A stretch of 64,000 nt of DNA. Origin: Promethearchaeota archaeon. GTDB taxonomy: Archaea; Asgardarchaeota; Lokiarchaeia; Sigyniarchaeales; SOKP01. The stretch spans positions 17,801 through 81,800 of the forward strand of contig JAHPZE010000018.1 of assembly GCA_019058365.1 (NCBI GenBank), given 5' to 3'. The notes under the pieces were generated by a model, which saw only the letters and a list, made by a program, of their open reading frames with translations, was not told the origin of the DNA and did not search any database. Positions 54,478 to 63,808 of the stretch are shown in pieces. Every line of letters starts with the position of its first letter. Positions within the stretch are counted from its first letter, which is position 1. Both the position numbers and the translations under genes were made by a program.

Positions 54478-54945
54478 TATTGCTGGATTAATATAGTAAT
54501 AATTGATAACTTCAGGATATATTATTTTTTTAAGATTTGTCCAAATAAATTAATATACGAGGTTTAATAAATATCATTTCCAATTTGAAGCAAGATAGAA
54601 TTATTTTTATTAAAGGATAAATAAAATTCGCTTATTTCACGTATCTCTGCAAAAACTTATCTAACAATTATTACCTAATTTATAAGTAACCATTTTAAAG
54701 TTCGGGAATTAAGAACTCTATTATTTTATAAAACACATGCTATTTTTACTAATTAAAAATTGTAACCGTTTCAAGAACTTTTATATATATTCAAATAATA
54801 CCAGAATAATTTTTTATATTCTACGAGTATTTTATGAACATTCAGTTATTAGGGAGACTGATTTGCTTTAAATTATTTGATTAAATTTATATCTTAAGCA
54901 TAGTCAAAACATCAAATTTTTCTTTATAAAAAACAATTATATAAA
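54478..54945. other. Intergenic region with paired arm-core element B
   Basis: Contains the 150-bp element at 54629-54778, then about 165 bp upstream of the YwgA/Panacea-like gene. No gene or RNA is evident. Confidence 0.5.
54629..54778 (+). repeat. Paired arm-core element B (150 bp)
   Basis: Left end CGCTTA-TTTCACGTA and right end TAACCG-TTTCAAGAA, cores 135 bp apart. The inside shares short blocks with element A (for example CATCTAACAA versus TATCTAACAA near the left end), so the copies are related but diverged. Confidence 0.55.
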
Positions 54946-55524
54946 TTGAAGGGAGTCAAAATGAACAATAAAAAAATTAATTTAGGAGATTTATTATTTA
55001 TCCTGTTTTACAAATATGGCGGAGAAATTAGAGGAATAACTACATTACAGAAATTAATAGATATTGTTAGATTGGATAGTGATCTAGAAGTTGATGTAGA
55101 CTATTCTCCATATGAGTTTGGCGATTTCTCACCGCAAACTAATGATGTAATTCAAGTTTTTATTGATAACTCTTGGATTAATAAAGATAAATTAAAGTTA
55201 GAAGATAATAAATTTATAGAAGTCTATAAATTAACTGAAAAAGGCTGGAAGATTGCTGAGACTATTTATCTAAACTTATTAAGTACTGAACTAGAGAAAT
55301 TAAGTGTAATAGATAAATTTAAAGATAAAACACAAGAAGAAATAATCACATATTCATATTTTTGGTATCCATTGACTGCTATGAACTCTAAAATTAAAGA
55401 TAGAATTTTTAAAAGGAGTAAAATCTCTATATTTTTATCTGGAGAGTTAGAAGATGAATATAATAGCATAAAGTCTTCTGGAGAATCAATTAAAAAGGTA
55501 ATATACGAGTCTTGGAAGTGTTAA
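54946..55524 (+). CDS. YwgA/Panacea-like protein (second copy in window)
   Basis: The protein has ITTLQKLIDIVRLD followed by VDYSPYEFGDFSPQTNDVI, the 'LQKL...Y.pYeyGpfSp...' core also seen at 43.8-44.3 kb. It is followed by winged-helix-like helices. Start is ATG 54946 or, better placed after AAGGGAGT, ATG 54961 (187 aa). It is 74 bp upstream of a PIN-domain gene in the same direction. The position suggests an antitoxin or regulator for the PIN protein or for the nuclease that follows. Confidence 0.55.
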   Translation: MKGVKMNNKKINLGDLLFILFYKYGGEIRGITTLQKLIDIVRLDSDLEVDVDYSPYEFGDFSPQTNDVIQVFIDNSWINKDKLKLEDNKFIEVYKLTEKGWKIAETIYLNLLSTELEKLSVIDKFKDKTQEEIITYSYFWYPLTAMNSKIKDRIFKRSKISIFLSGELEDEYNSIKSSGESIKKVIYESWKC

Positions 55525-55598
55525 ATTATAGATCGACTTAAAATTACATTTCGACTTAGTTCCAATTGATATCTTAATATCTAAATGGTAAAAATAAA

Positions 55599-56159
55599 AT
55601 GGCTTTAATGTTTATAGATTCGGATATTTTATTTAGTTTTTTTGCGATAAACCAAGAGAAATTCAAAAGGTTTGAAAAAAATAAGACAACAGGAGATAAA
55701 GATTTAGATATTATTTTAACTCTGATTCAAGAAATCGAGCTCAACAATCATCTAATTTGTATATCTGAATTTTCCATATTGGAACTGGTTTGTTTATTAA
55801 AAAGAAGGAGTAGTGCACATAAAATTTCACAAATTATTACTAAAATATATAAAATATGTGATGTGCTACCCTTTAATGACCAAATGATAAAGTTAGCATG
55901 GTATTTAGGCTCAAATTTTAAATTACATTCTGGTGATGCAATTCACATTTCTTTTTCATTATTTCATGATTTAGATTATTTAATCGTAAAAGATAAAGAA
56001 TTTTTTGATTCATTATCTGAAATTCAAAATGATTTTAACAAGAATGGTTCAAAAAATCTTATTAATTATTTTAGTTCAATTAAATTTGCATTAGGTGTAC
56101 CCAAAATTATCATTGAGAAATATACCAATTTAAGCAAGTTAGAAATTAAATTAATTTGA
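55599..56159 (+). CDS. PIN-domain protein, VapC-like
   Basis: The 186-residue protein shows the PIN acids in order: FIDSDILFSFF (Asp7, Asp9), SEFSILELVCLL (Glu), LHSGDAIHISFS (Asp) and LIVKDKEFFD (Asp). It is probably an RNase of the VapC superfamily. The last 35 residues extend past the usual fold. The stop overlaps the next gene's TTG start by 4 bp, so it is coupled to the PD-(D/E)XK gene. No ribbon-helix-helix or AbrB antitoxin is adjacent; the YwgA/Panacea-like protein upstream is the candidate. Confidence 0.72.
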   Translation: MALMFIDSDILFSFFAINQEKFKRFEKNKTTGDKDLDIILTLIQEIELNNHLICISEFSILELVCLLKRRSSAHKISQIITKIYKICDVLPFNDQMIKLAWYLGSNFKLHSGDAIHISFSLFHDLDYLIVKDKEFFDSLSEIQNDFNKNGSKNLINYFSSIKFALGVPKIIIEKYTNLSKLEIKLI

Positions 56160-56560
56160 GAAAGATTATGATAAAAGAAAAAACAATGCATAAATACATA
56201 GAGAATTATTTTAAAGAATATAAATTCAAACATGAAGTAAAATTTTTTAAAAAAAAGATAGATTTTGTATTTCTTGATAATAATGAGAGACTTCATGCTA
56301 TTGAATTAAAGGTAAGAGATTGGAAAAATGCCTTATCTCAAATTGATACTAATCAATTATTTGCAAATTATTGCTATTTAGGTATTTGGCATTCATATTC
56401 GGGACAAGTAAAAGAAAAACTATTAAAAAAATATGGGATTGGTTTTCTTTCAATTAGTAAAAATAATGTTGAAATTCTTTTAAAACCGAAAAAATCTCCC
56501 ATACTAAATGAGAATTACTTGAAATTAATTAAAAAAGAAATTAAAGAGTGTTATGAATGA
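56156..56560 (+). CDS. Small PD-(D/E)XK nuclease-like protein
   Basis: The 134-residue protein has a compact restriction-endonuclease-fold core: KKKIDFVFLDN (Asp) and LHAIELKVRDWKNAL (Glu-x-Lys), then IDTNQLFANYCYLGIW with the helix Gln. It resembles stand-alone Holliday-resolvase-like or REase-like proteins. TTG 56156 gives a 4-bp overlap with the PIN gene, while ATG 56168 follows GAGAAAG and is an alternative. It overlaps the next gene by 4 bp (ATGA). With its two neighbours it looks like a cassette. Confidence 0.65.
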   Translation: MRKIMIKEKTMHKYIENYFKEYKFKHEVKFFKKKIDFVFLDNNERLHAIELKVRDWKNALSQIDTNQLFANYCYLGIWHSYSGQVKEKLLKKYGIGFLSISKNNVEILLKPKKSPILNENYLKLIKKEIKECYE

Positions 56561-57729
56561 ATTATTTTTTTAAATATTTTATTCAATTTTCCAATTTCTT
56601 TAACAATATTCTACAACCTAAGAGTAATGTATACTTTCAGGGAAGTTATTTATTCAATTATAAGGAAACTTGTTATAATCTTATCATGAAAAAAAAATTT
56701 AAATTTTTTATTGATCCTGAGACTTATAAGTTTCAATTTGGTGGAAAAAAACTTTTCTATACCAAATATTTGACTTACTTCGAAGAGATTAGAGAATTTT
56801 TCAACCAAAATTACCAATTGAAATTTAATTTATTAGATAATTCAAATAATTTTAATGATCTTTATAAAATTGTAATAAGATTTCAGAAAAAAACATTAGC
56901 CTATAGCAATATTCCTTTAGATTATTATATCTCGATTCTTAATGAAGAAAGTCCAGAAATCTCTTTTAATCCAATAGAGAATATTTCATTTATAATCGCA
57001 CCATATTTTGAATTCTCAAAAATTGATGATCCATACTATATTCACACTTTAAATTATTCGAAAATTAAATATGATAATTATGTTTTGTTGAGATTTCATA
57101 AAAATTTATTGAGCAATTCAGATAATATAAAAAGTATTTATAAAGATTTCAATAACAATTCAGGTATCATATTAAATGTAATAGAATTAGATCAATATAA
57201 TAAAAAGGATCTATTACAATACTTTCCGAATCTTATTGATTTAATACATCTTTTTTCTATAAATAATCAAAATGTAATTTTAATAAATAATTCTGAATTA
57301 GGGAAATATTTTAAGTATTTTGGGTTAAATTGTGTATGTTCAAATGTAATGATTGGACAAAGAACAAGACTATTCGATCCTTTTGAAACTGAGAGGAAAG
57401 GCGGTAGTACAAATCTTGTTTATATACCTCAAATTGAACGAAGTGTTTCATTTACAAAAGGAGAGACTTTATTGGCAAGAAATCCAAAACTCGCAAAAAA
57501 CTCTCTAAAAAATATATCTAAGTCAAGCTTAGATGATAGATTGAAATTCTATTATCAAAATCTTCAAAAAAAAGTTTCAAATGTTAATCAGTTGAGTTTT
57601 ACATCAATAAAAAGAGAAATTATTAAATCTTTCGACAAAATTTCAAAGCCAATACATAAAAATCGTTATGATTATGTTTTAAAATGGATTGAGCTTCTTG
57701 AAGATAAATTTAATGAATATTTTTCATAA
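56557..57729 (+). CDS. Hypothetical protein in PIN/PD-(D/E)XK cassette
   Basis: I do not recognise this 390-residue protein. It overlaps the nuclease gene by 4 bp. Visible pieces are FYTKYLTYFEEIREFF, a strand-helix region with SFIIAPYFEFSKIDDPYY and VLLRFHKN, then VILINNSELGKYFKYFGL and CSNVMIGQRTRLFDPF. The second half could be a barrel-like or Rossmann-like fold. It has no membrane segments or known catalytic motif. Coupled translation with the nuclease argues for a joint function. Confidence 0.45.
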   Translation: MNYFFKYFIQFSNFFNNILQPKSNVYFQGSYLFNYKETCYNLIMKKKFKFFIDPETYKFQFGGKKLFYTKYLTYFEEIREFFNQNYQLKFNLLDNSNNFNDLYKIVIRFQKKTLAYSNIPLDYYISILNEESPEISFNPIENISFIIAPYFEFSKIDDPYYIHTLNYSKIKYDNYVLLRFHKNLLSNSDNIKSIYKDFNNNSGIILNVIELDQYNKKDLLQYFPNLIDLIHLFSINNQNVILINNSELGKYFKYFGLNCVCSNVMIGQRTRLFDPFETERKGGSTNLVYIPQIERSVSFTKGETLLARNPKLAKNSLKNISKSSLDDRLKFYYQNLQKKVSNVNQLSFTSIKREIIKSFDKISKPIHKNRYDYVLKWIELLEDKFNEYFS

Positions 57730-57816
57730 AAGTAATTTTTCATTTTTATCTTTTAAAGGTTGATACACTAAGATTTCTTTTTTAGAAATATTTTTTCAGT
57801 TTTAGATATCAACCTT

Positions 57817-57968
57817 CGGTTATTTCACGAATCAATGTCTAAGCATTCCGTTCTCACAGATATAAAGTTAAGATATTTGAGAATGAATAACTAATCTCGA
57901 AAAAGGATACTTTAATTAGTTAAAAATAGCTACAATAGAAGTTATAAGACCTATAACCGTTTCACAAA
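57817..57968 (+). repeat. Paired arm-core element C (152 bp)
   Basis: Left end CGGTTA-TTTCACGAA and right end TAACCG-TTTCACAAA, cores 137 bp apart. The inside is mostly diverged from A and B but keeps a TTAATTAG block near the right end that is also in A. Confidence 0.6.
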
Positions 57969-58045
57969 CAAACATATTATATCGGAATAGATTCTGGTAC
58001 CAATGAAGATAATTGTTTATATTGTTCAAATATATCCATAATTTA

Positions 58046-58170
58046 TTACTCATATATGACCTCTTCAAGGGTTTGTTTTCTTAAATCTTCCTTTAGACTT
58101 GGTTTTGAAATAACATCCACTTTAGCTTTAAAAATCTCTTCTAAATAATATGAAAGACCAATAAAATGGA
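58046..58170 (-). pseudogene. mntA C-terminal remnant
   Basis: Read leftward, the frame gives HFIGLSYYLEEIFKAKVDVI and ends EEVIYE before TAA 58048-58046. This matches the last 40 residues of the intact MntA at 39.2 kb (HLIGLSHYLEEIF...LQEVIYE). The upstream part of the gene, including GSx10DxD, is missing, and no hepT follows. It is a decayed second MntA-HepT locus. Confidence 0.75.
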
Positions 58171-58208
58171 GATAAATATTCTTCTATTAGTTATTCATTT
58201 TTAATATT

Positions 58209-58223
58209 CGGTTTTTTCATGAA
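58209..58223 (+). repeat. Degenerate arm-core half-site
   Basis: CGGTTT-TTTCATGAA, with one mismatch in the core and one in the arm. It overlaps the start of the 47-codon frame. Confidence 0.4.
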
Positions 58224-58362
58224 TGCTGATGCTGAGTTCCAATCAGTTGAACAGTTTTTGATTGAATGTTCATTAAATTTATTAGGAAAGATAGAAGATT
58301 ATCGTAATGATTTGGAAAAATGTAAATTATTATTAAAAACAAGTTTAAAGAAAAATAGTTAA
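58219..58362 (+). CDS. Possible 47-residue helical protein
   Basis: An open frame from ATG 58219 to TAA 58362 encodes a helical peptide (FQSVEQFLIECSLNLLGKIED, written here as seen up to its mid-point in two overlapping helices, then EKCKLLLKTSLKKNS). There is no clear ribosome-binding site, and the start overlaps a half-site. It may be a remnant of a larger gene or chance. Confidence 0.25.
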   Translation: MNADAEFQSVEQFLIECSLNLLGKIEDYRNDLEKCKLLLKTSLKKNS

Positions 58363-58497
58363 TAATTAGATTAATTCACTTATAAAGACTTTCTATAACG
58401 ACTTAGACCTTCTCTGTCCATTTATAAAAAATTACCTAAATCTAAATATAATATCATGAATTTATAAATCAAAATATAAAATAATGCTAAGTCCAAG

Positions 58498-61308
58498 ATG
58501 ATTGAAGCACATGATAAATCCATCGAAGAATTATACAAAATTTTAAATATAAATAAAGAAGGATTATCTTCTCTGGAAGCTGAACAACGATTAGAGATAT
58601 ATGGGAAAAATGAATTAGCTACCGGTAAAAAAGTAAATCCATTTATTATCTTTTTTAATCAGTTCAGAGATTTATTAGTACTTATTTTAATTGTAGCAGG
58701 TGTGATTACAGCTGTTTTAGGAATTATTGAAAGAGATGAAAGTATTATTATTGAAGTTATCGCCATAACTATCGTGATCTTTTTAAATGCTGGACTTGGT
58801 TTTTATCAAGAATTTTCCGCTGAAAAAGCTATTGAAGCTCTTCAATCCTTAGCAACAAGCGAGATTATTGTCCTACGTGATAATGAAAAAAAAAAAATGA
58901 AAGCAGAATATCTAGTACCAGGTGATATAGTATTTTTAGAAGCCGGAAATGTCATTCCTGCTGATATACGACTGATAAAAAGCTATGAAATCAATGTAAG
59001 TGAGGCAATTTTAACAGGAGAATCACTATCAGTAAGAAAAAGTGTTACGATTTTACCTCAAGGCACTCCTTTAGCTGAAAGAAAGAATATGCTATATAAA
59101 GGAACTACAACTACAAATGGTTCTGGAAAAGGATTAGTAACATCCACAGGGGTTAATACTGAATTAGGTAAAATCTCCACTTCTCTATCTGAAATTGAAA
59201 GGGAAGACACACCTATTCAAAAAAAGCTGAGACTGTTAGCTAAACAATTAACTCTTTTTATAATTATCATAGCAAGTGTTATTTTCCTCATTCAAATAAT
59301 AGTTATCGGTCCAGAAGAATTTTCAGAATTGTTTATTTTTGCTATAGGACTAGCCGTTGCAGCTGTGCCCGAAGGACTTCCTGCGGTTATGACACTCTCA
59401 TTAGCAATAGGAATAACTCGAATGGCACAAAAAAATGCTCTTATACGAAAGCTTCCAGCAGTGGAAGTACTTGGTTCCAGTACTGTAATCTCAACTGATA
59501 AAACCGGTACTTTAACTAAAAATGAAATGACTGTCCAACTTGTTTGGACTATAAATCATCAATATAGTGTTACAGGAATTGGATATACAAACACCGGGAA
59601 TATCATGAAGGTTGAAACTGCTAAGCAAATTACCCCTGATTATAAACCAGAATTAGAATCTCTAATAGAAATTGGAACACTTGCAAATGAAGCGAGTATA
59701 GAATTCCAAGGTGAAGGAAAGCCCTATAAAACATTTGGGGATCCAACAGAAATAGCATTATTGATTTTAGCAGAAAAAGGACAAAACGTTGAGGTTATTA
59801 AAGATAACTGGGATATCGACTATGTATTTCCATTTGATAGTGATCGAAAAAGAATGAGTGCTATAGTGAAAAATAAAATCACAGGTCATTATAGAATTAT
59901 GGTAAAGGGTGCCCTTGACATTATGATTGATCGATGTATATCTTATTTAGAAAATGGTATAAATGTTGAATTAACTCCAGAAAGGAAAGAAAAAATTATC
60001 AAGATCTCCGAACGTTTTTCTGCAAATTTTGCTTATCGTATATTAGGATTTGCTTTAAGAGACATTACTTCTGAAGAAGCGGAGCGACTACTAAATGAGA
60101 AAGAAAGTCAGTTAGTTGAAGTTAATCTTACATTTGTAGGGTTTGTAGGAATGATCGATCCTCCTAGAGAAACATCCCACCCAGCTGTATTAAAAGCAAA
60201 AGAAGCAGGTATTAAAGTAAAAATGATAACCGGAGATCATAAGGAGACAGCTAAAGCAATTGGAAAGGAGATTGGAATTTGTGGAACAATGGAACCTATT
60301 ACGGGAACTATGCTTGAACAAATGTCAGATGAGGACTTAGAGAAAGTGATTGAGGATGTTGAGATCTTCGCTAGAGTAGATCCTTCTCATAAATTACGTA
60401 TAATAAATGCATTAAAAAAAAATGATGAGATTGTAATCATGACAGGTGATGGTGTAAATGACGCTCCCGCTCTCAAGAGGGCAGATATTGGCGTTGCTAT
60501 GGGGATTACTGGAACAGATGTAGCTAAAGAAGCTAGTGATATGATATTAGTTGATGATAATTTCGCAAATATCATCGAAGCTGTAAGTGAAGGAAGAAGG
60601 ATCTATGATAATATAAAAAAGTTCATTACGTATTTATTATCTGCAAATATTGGTGAAGTATTTACAGTATTAGCTATTGTGATACTAGGACTTTTATTTT
60701 TCGGCCATATATTTCTCCCGCTCCTAGCGATCCAATTATTATATATAAACTTAGTTACTGATACATTTCCTGCTCTTGCTTTAGGTGTCAGTGCTCCCGA
60801 AGGAGATTTAATGCAAAGAAACCCAAGAGATCCAAAAGAACCATTATTAACAAAAAATTTAGTAATCTTTATAATGCTATTTGGAATCTTGAATGCTTTA
60901 GGGTGCGTTTATTTATTTCTATGGAGTATTGATTTCAATTTAGCGATAAATATTATAACCATGGACTTAACACGACAAAGAACCATCATTTTTGCCGCAT
61001 TAGTTATATATCAAACAATAGAATGCCTTAGTGTCAGTACAAACACCCATATTTTTTCAAAAAAAACTTTTGAGAATAAAGTGTTAATTGGTGCTATATT
61101 ACTGGGGATTTTCTTACTTCTTTTTGCAATATATACTCCATTTTTACAGATTTTTATCAAAACTTATCCTCTTGAACCGATAGATTGGCTAATGATTTTG
61201 ATTACTACTATTATGATCCTCATCTTCACAGAATTATATGAAAAACTAGTATTTAATCGCGAAACCAATGATTTGCTGAACCACATCGAAAAAAAGAAAA
61301 ATTGCTAA
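58498..61308 (+). CDS. P-type cation (Ca2+-type) ATPase
   Basis: The 936-residue P2A/SERCA-like pump is complete. It has the N-terminal cation-ATPase domain ([19 protein letters not shown]), the actuator LTGESLSV, the transmembrane ion site [11 protein letters not shown], the phosphorylation loop [15 protein letters not shown] (Asp334), the nucleotide domain KGALDIM, then [11 protein letters not shown] and [18 protein letters not shown]. About ten membrane helices are present. It would export Ca2+ (or a related cation) from the cytosol. It is monocistronic and unrelated to the flanking toxin-antitoxin genes. Confidence 0.92.
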   Translation: MIEAHDKSIEELYKILNINKEGLSSLEAEQRLEIYGKNELATGKKVNPFIIFFNQFRDLLVLILIVAGVITAVLGIIERDESIIIEVIAITIVIFLNAGLGFYQEFSAEKAIEALQSLATSEIIVLRDNEKKKMKAEYLVPGDIVFLEAGNVIPADIRLIKSYEINVSEAILTGESLSVRKSVTILPQGTPLAERKNMLYKGTTTTNGSGKGLVTSTGVNTELGKISTSLSEIEREDTPIQKKLRLLAKQLTLFIIIIASVIFLIQIIVIGPEEFSELFIFAIGLAVAAVPEGLPAVMTLSLAIGITRMAQKNALIRKLPAVEVLGSSTVISTDKTGTLTKNEMTVQLVWTINHQYSVTGIGYTNTGNIMKVETAKQITPDYKPELESLIEIGTLANEASIEFQGEGKPYKTFGDPTEIALLILAEKGQNVEVIKDNWDIDYVFPFDSDRKRMSAIVKNKITGHYRIMVKGALDIMIDRCISYLENGINVELTPERKEKIIKISERFSANFAYRILGFALRDITSEEAERLLNEKESQLVEVNLTFVGFVGMIDPPRETSHPAVLKAKEAGIKVKMITGDHKETAKAIGKEIGICGTMEPITGTMLEQMSDEDLEKVIEDVEIFARVDPSHKLRIINALKKNDEIVIMTGDGVNDAPALKRADIGVAMGITGTDVAKEASDMILVDDNFANIIEAVSEGRRIYDNIKKFITYLLSANIGEVFTVLAIVILGLLFFGHIFLPLLAIQLLYINLVTDTFPALALGVSAPEGDLMQRNPRDPKEPLLTKNLVIFIMLFGILNALGCVYLFLWSIDFNLAINIITMDLTRQRTIIFAALVIYQTIECLSVSTNTHIFSKKTFENKVLIGAILLGIFLLLFAIYTPFLQIFIKTYPLEPIDWLMILITTIMILIFTELYEKLVFNRETNDLLNHIEKKKNC

Positions 61309-61931
61309 AAAATAATAAAATAATGTTTATTTACTTATCCTAATCTTTAATTAGAAGAACAAGTCAATTAATACTTTATTTTTTATTTCTATTATATCAA
61401 AACATATATTAAGTCTTAAAAAAATAAAAGGCATCCTTAATAGATAATGGTCCGAACAAGTACTTATTAGCAAGATCTAGAGTAAACATATTAGTTACTC
61501 TCTTTAAAATTGCTGTTAATACATGGGAAACACCTATGTTATAATTCTATACAAGTCCGGAGGCATGTAGCTGTTCCCAGAATTAAAGTTAGAAATGGAA
61601 GACTTATATTTAAAAATTTATTATTGGTCTTTCTTAACATATCATGTATATGTCAGAAGTTTAATTATTTGCTTATAATTATTCTAAATTATTTTGATAA
61701 GTTATACATAATAGCTTATCCTGATCAAGATTATTATAATACTAAATTTTACCGCTTTCTACTTGTAAAGGTAATAGATTACTATACTTTAATCAAACAT
61801 TACAATAATTTACTAAAATTAAAATAATCTCTTATTATACTTATTGTAATCATATATTTGGTATGAATATTTAAAGGATATTAACCGTTTCACGAAGATA
61901 AATATTAGAGTGACAAAATTGAAGTTATTAT
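61309..61931. other. Intergenic region with a half-site and a possible transposase remnant
   Basis: A plus-strand reading near 61447-61576 (DNGPNKYLLARSRVNILVT, WETPML, then a stop and FYTSPEACS) looks like the tail of a decayed protein, possibly a transposase; I cannot confirm the family. A 105-codon frame at 61510-61827 overlaps it in another frame and looks like noise. A half-site lies at 61882-61896. Confidence 0.35.
61882..61896 (+). repeat. Arm-core half-site (TAACCG-TTTCACGAA)
   Basis: Exact core and arm with the polarity of the paired elements' right ends. It is 35 bp downstream of the vapC stop. Confidence 0.6.
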
Positions 61932-62348
61932 TTATGTAATATTGTATGATTCTATATCTAATCCAAATTGCTGGAAATGTCTTTTATTTCGAGTTATAAT
62001 TTTATCAGCATTCATCATTTTAGCTGTTGTACCTATTATACAATCTGCTAAATCAAGAATAATTCCTTGAGCCCTTAATTTTCCTTTAATATCTCCAGAT
62101 TCTTGGAGAATTTGAATATTGAGGGGCATAATATGAAACCCAGATAACACTTTTTCAATTTGATCCTTAATTTTCTTATAAATAGTTTCACCCTTCTTTT
62201 CTTTTGTATATCCTAATCCATCATATATTTCAGCAATAGAAATAATAGAAATACATAAAATCTCCTCTTTATATTTTTTTAAATGTATTTTTACTCCTGA
62301 TCTACCACGCCAGATATCAATTATGACTGTTGTATCAACAATAATCAT
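61932..62348 (-). CDS. vapC: VapC-type PIN toxin
   Basis: This PIN RNase has all four acids visible: IIVDTTVIIDIW (two Asp), SIAEIYDGLG (Glu), LDLADCIIGTTA (Asp), and a C-terminal KIITRNKRHFQQFGL. The frame is open to 62363, but ATG 62348 lies 2 bp after the vapB stop behind GGGAGAA and is the better start (138 residues). It pairs with the VapB upstream. VapC toxins cleave tRNA or rRNA; the target here is unknown. Confidence 0.87.
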   Translation of the reverse strand: MIIVDTTVIIDIWRGRSGVKIHLKKYKEEILCISIISIAEIYDGLGYTKEKKGETIYKKIKDQIEKVLSGFHIMPLNIQILQESGDIKGKLRAQGIILDLADCIIGTTAKMMNADKIITRNKRHFQQFGLDIESYNIT

Positions 62349-62350
62349 AA

Positions 62351-62617
62351 CTATTCTCCCCATAATTCAGAAAATTTGGATATCGATTTCATTGCGTCAT
62401 TTTTTTTTGCTTCGATGATAGCTTTTTCAAATTCGTCTGCTAACTCAGATGAGAGATCTTTGGCAATACCAAAAAATTTCAAAGGATCTTTCTGCTGATT
62501 TGCAATCAACCGTTCTATTAATTCAGAAAAGCTCTCATTAGGGCTCTTTAGCTTTTTCAAATTTTTATAAACATCATCACGAATAGAAATCATTTTTGAA
62601 GTCATATAATCAATCAT
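62351..62617 (-). CDS. vapB: VapB-type antitoxin
   Basis: The 88-residue protein has MISIRDDVYKNLKKLK, then ESFSELIERLI, the DNA-binding pattern of archaeal DUF217-type VapB antitoxins. An acidic/helical C-terminus probably wraps VapC. Start may be ATG 62617 or ATG 62605. A decayed 5' copy with about 130 bp of conserved upstream DNA is at 44.4-44.67 kb. It is probably autoregulated from that upstream region. Confidence 0.82.
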   Translation of the reverse strand: MIDYMTSKMISIRDDVYKNLKKLKSPNESFSELIERLIANQQKDPLKFFGIAKDLSSELADEFEKAIIEAKKNDAMKSISKFSELWGE

Positions 62618-62763
62618 TTAATGACTAAATATTTATATAAATATTTATATCATAAGAGTTAATAAATTTTTTTATTTAATAAAGAAATATTGATATCTTT
62701 ATATCACCATTTATTTCATAATGTCAATCTAAACATTTCTTCTTTTTAATAAAATTAAAATTC

Positions 62764-62973
62764 ATGACTCAAGAATATCGATTGAAAGAGAGTAGTGAGA
62801 AATATCGGAAGTGATTAGTAAGCATGGCAGAAGCGGCTACCTTAGCAAATGTATCAATTTATAAAATGATGGAATATGTTGAACGTGAAAAGATTCAATC
62901 CCCTTCTTTAACTGATCCTGAAATGGAAGAGGATTTGAGGCGATCTAAAAAGCTATTTGAAGAAATTAAGTAA
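62764..62973 (+). pseudogene. UPF0175-like antitoxin gene interrupted by TGA
   Basis: One frame from ATG 62764 reads MTQEYRLKESSEKYRK, TGA (62812-62814), then LVSMAEAATLANVSIYKMME, ending EELFEEIK-like residues at TAA 62973. The second half matches the UPF0175 pattern 'kiSl.eAAelAglsv.emle'. The TGA stands where the family usually has Gly. A shorter product could start at the Met at 62824 (49 aa) but would lack the first helix. No partner toxin is recognisable downstream. Confidence 0.6.
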
Positions 62974-63364
62974 TGAAGTAATTAAGTGCAGGAAGGGTCT
63001 CTTTTTATGGATAATTACTTGAATTCATATTAGAAAATTGCTATTTAAGAAGAATTAAATATCGTTTAAAGAGTAAATAAAAACTCTTAAATTTATTTTA
63101 AGACTTTAACCGTTTCTCGAATAAATATAATATTGTTGTATATATTCAGGTAGTATCCAAATGATATAATCTAAATTTTAAGTAGATTTATTTAACATAA
63201 GTAGATTGAGTAAAAGGGAAAGTTTCATTAGTTTAATATTGTTAGATATGGTTTTTAATAATAAAATTTAATTCACAGCATTTCTTGAAGTAATATAGGA
63301 AATAAGATAATTTTTTCATAATTTTTTTATTTTTTAGATAAATTAGAAAAGTCTGGTAAGAATA
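62974..63364. other. Intergenic region with one half-site
   Basis: Holds the half-site at 63107-63121. The DNA after it (ATAAATATAATATTG, then TATATATTCAG) resembles DNA after the sites at 39.72 kb (minus strand) and 54.78 kb. No gene seen. Confidence 0.45.
63107..63121 (+). repeat. Arm-core half-site (TAACCG-TTTCTCGAA)
   Basis: Intact core and one mismatch in the arm. It has right-end polarity. Confidence 0.5.
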
Positions 63365-63571
63365 ATGAATGAAATAATATTCCTTATTGAAGAATCTTTA
63401 GAAGGAGGTTATGAAGCAAGAGCCTTAGAAACCTCTATCCATACCGAAGCTGAAAACCTTACTGAATTAAAGGATTCTATTAGAGATGCTGTAAAATGTC
63501 ATTTTGATGAGGAAGAAAGACCCCATATAATACGATTACATTTTGTAAAAGAAGAGGTTATAACTTTATGA
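63365..63571 (+). CDS. hicB: HicB-like antitoxin
   Basis: The 68-residue protein matches the short HicB family: MNEIIFLIEESLEGGYEARA, LETSIHTEAENLTEL and DAVKCHFDEEERPHIIRLHF. These residues form the partial RNase-H-like fold of HicB antitoxins. It is intact. Its stop overlaps the hicA start by 4 bp, as usual for hicBA operons in archaea, but the toxin gene is broken, so this is now an orphan antitoxin. Confidence 0.82.
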   Translation: MNEIIFLIEESLEGGYEARALETSIHTEAENLTELKDSIRDAVKCHFDEEERPHIIRLHFVKEEVITL

Positions 63572-63808
63572 AAATCCCGTGTAATTAGCGGGAAGAAACT
63601 ATCCAAATAACTAAAAAGATTTGGATTTGAAATCACAAGGAAGACGGGGAGTCATATGAGATTAACTACAACAATTAAAGGTGAATTTCATATTACTATT
63701 CCAAATCATAAGAGCTTGAAAGTAGGTACAATTAATAATATATTATCGGATATTGCAAAATACCTCGCAAGAGATAAGAATGATCTTATAAAGGTATTAT
63801 TCGGATAA
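63568..63808 (+). pseudogene. HicA toxin pseudogene (frameshift and TAA)
   Basis: ATG 63568 starts MKIP, then a one-base frameshift leads to RVISGKKLSK, a TAA (63608-63610), and LKRFGFEITRKTGSHMRL on to LIKVLFG before TAA 63808. This is the full HicA/YcfA layout, including the double-stranded-RNA-binding 'G-S-H' histidine and the IPNHK..KVGTINNIL segment. Two lesions make it non-functional. Confidence 0.8.

Larger units (their letters stand above)
57730..58497. other. Intergenic region: element C, mntA remnant, half-site, small ORF
   Basis: The 768 bp hold a paired arm-core element (57817-57968), a decayed mntA end on the minus strand (58046-58170), a degenerate half-site (58209-58223) and a 47-codon open frame (58219-58362). 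The last 135 bp are A/T-rich and presumably carry the P-type ATPase promoter. Confidence 0.6.

Noticed and set aside
61510..61827. 105-codon open frame downstream of the P-type ATPase
   Set aside because: Composition is erratic, there is no ribosome-binding site or recognisable pattern, and a different frame of the same DNA looks like a decayed protein tail.
36697..63121. CRISPR array explanation for the repeated motif
   Set aside because: Copies are kilobases apart, occur in both orientations, and have no uniform 30-40-bp spacers.
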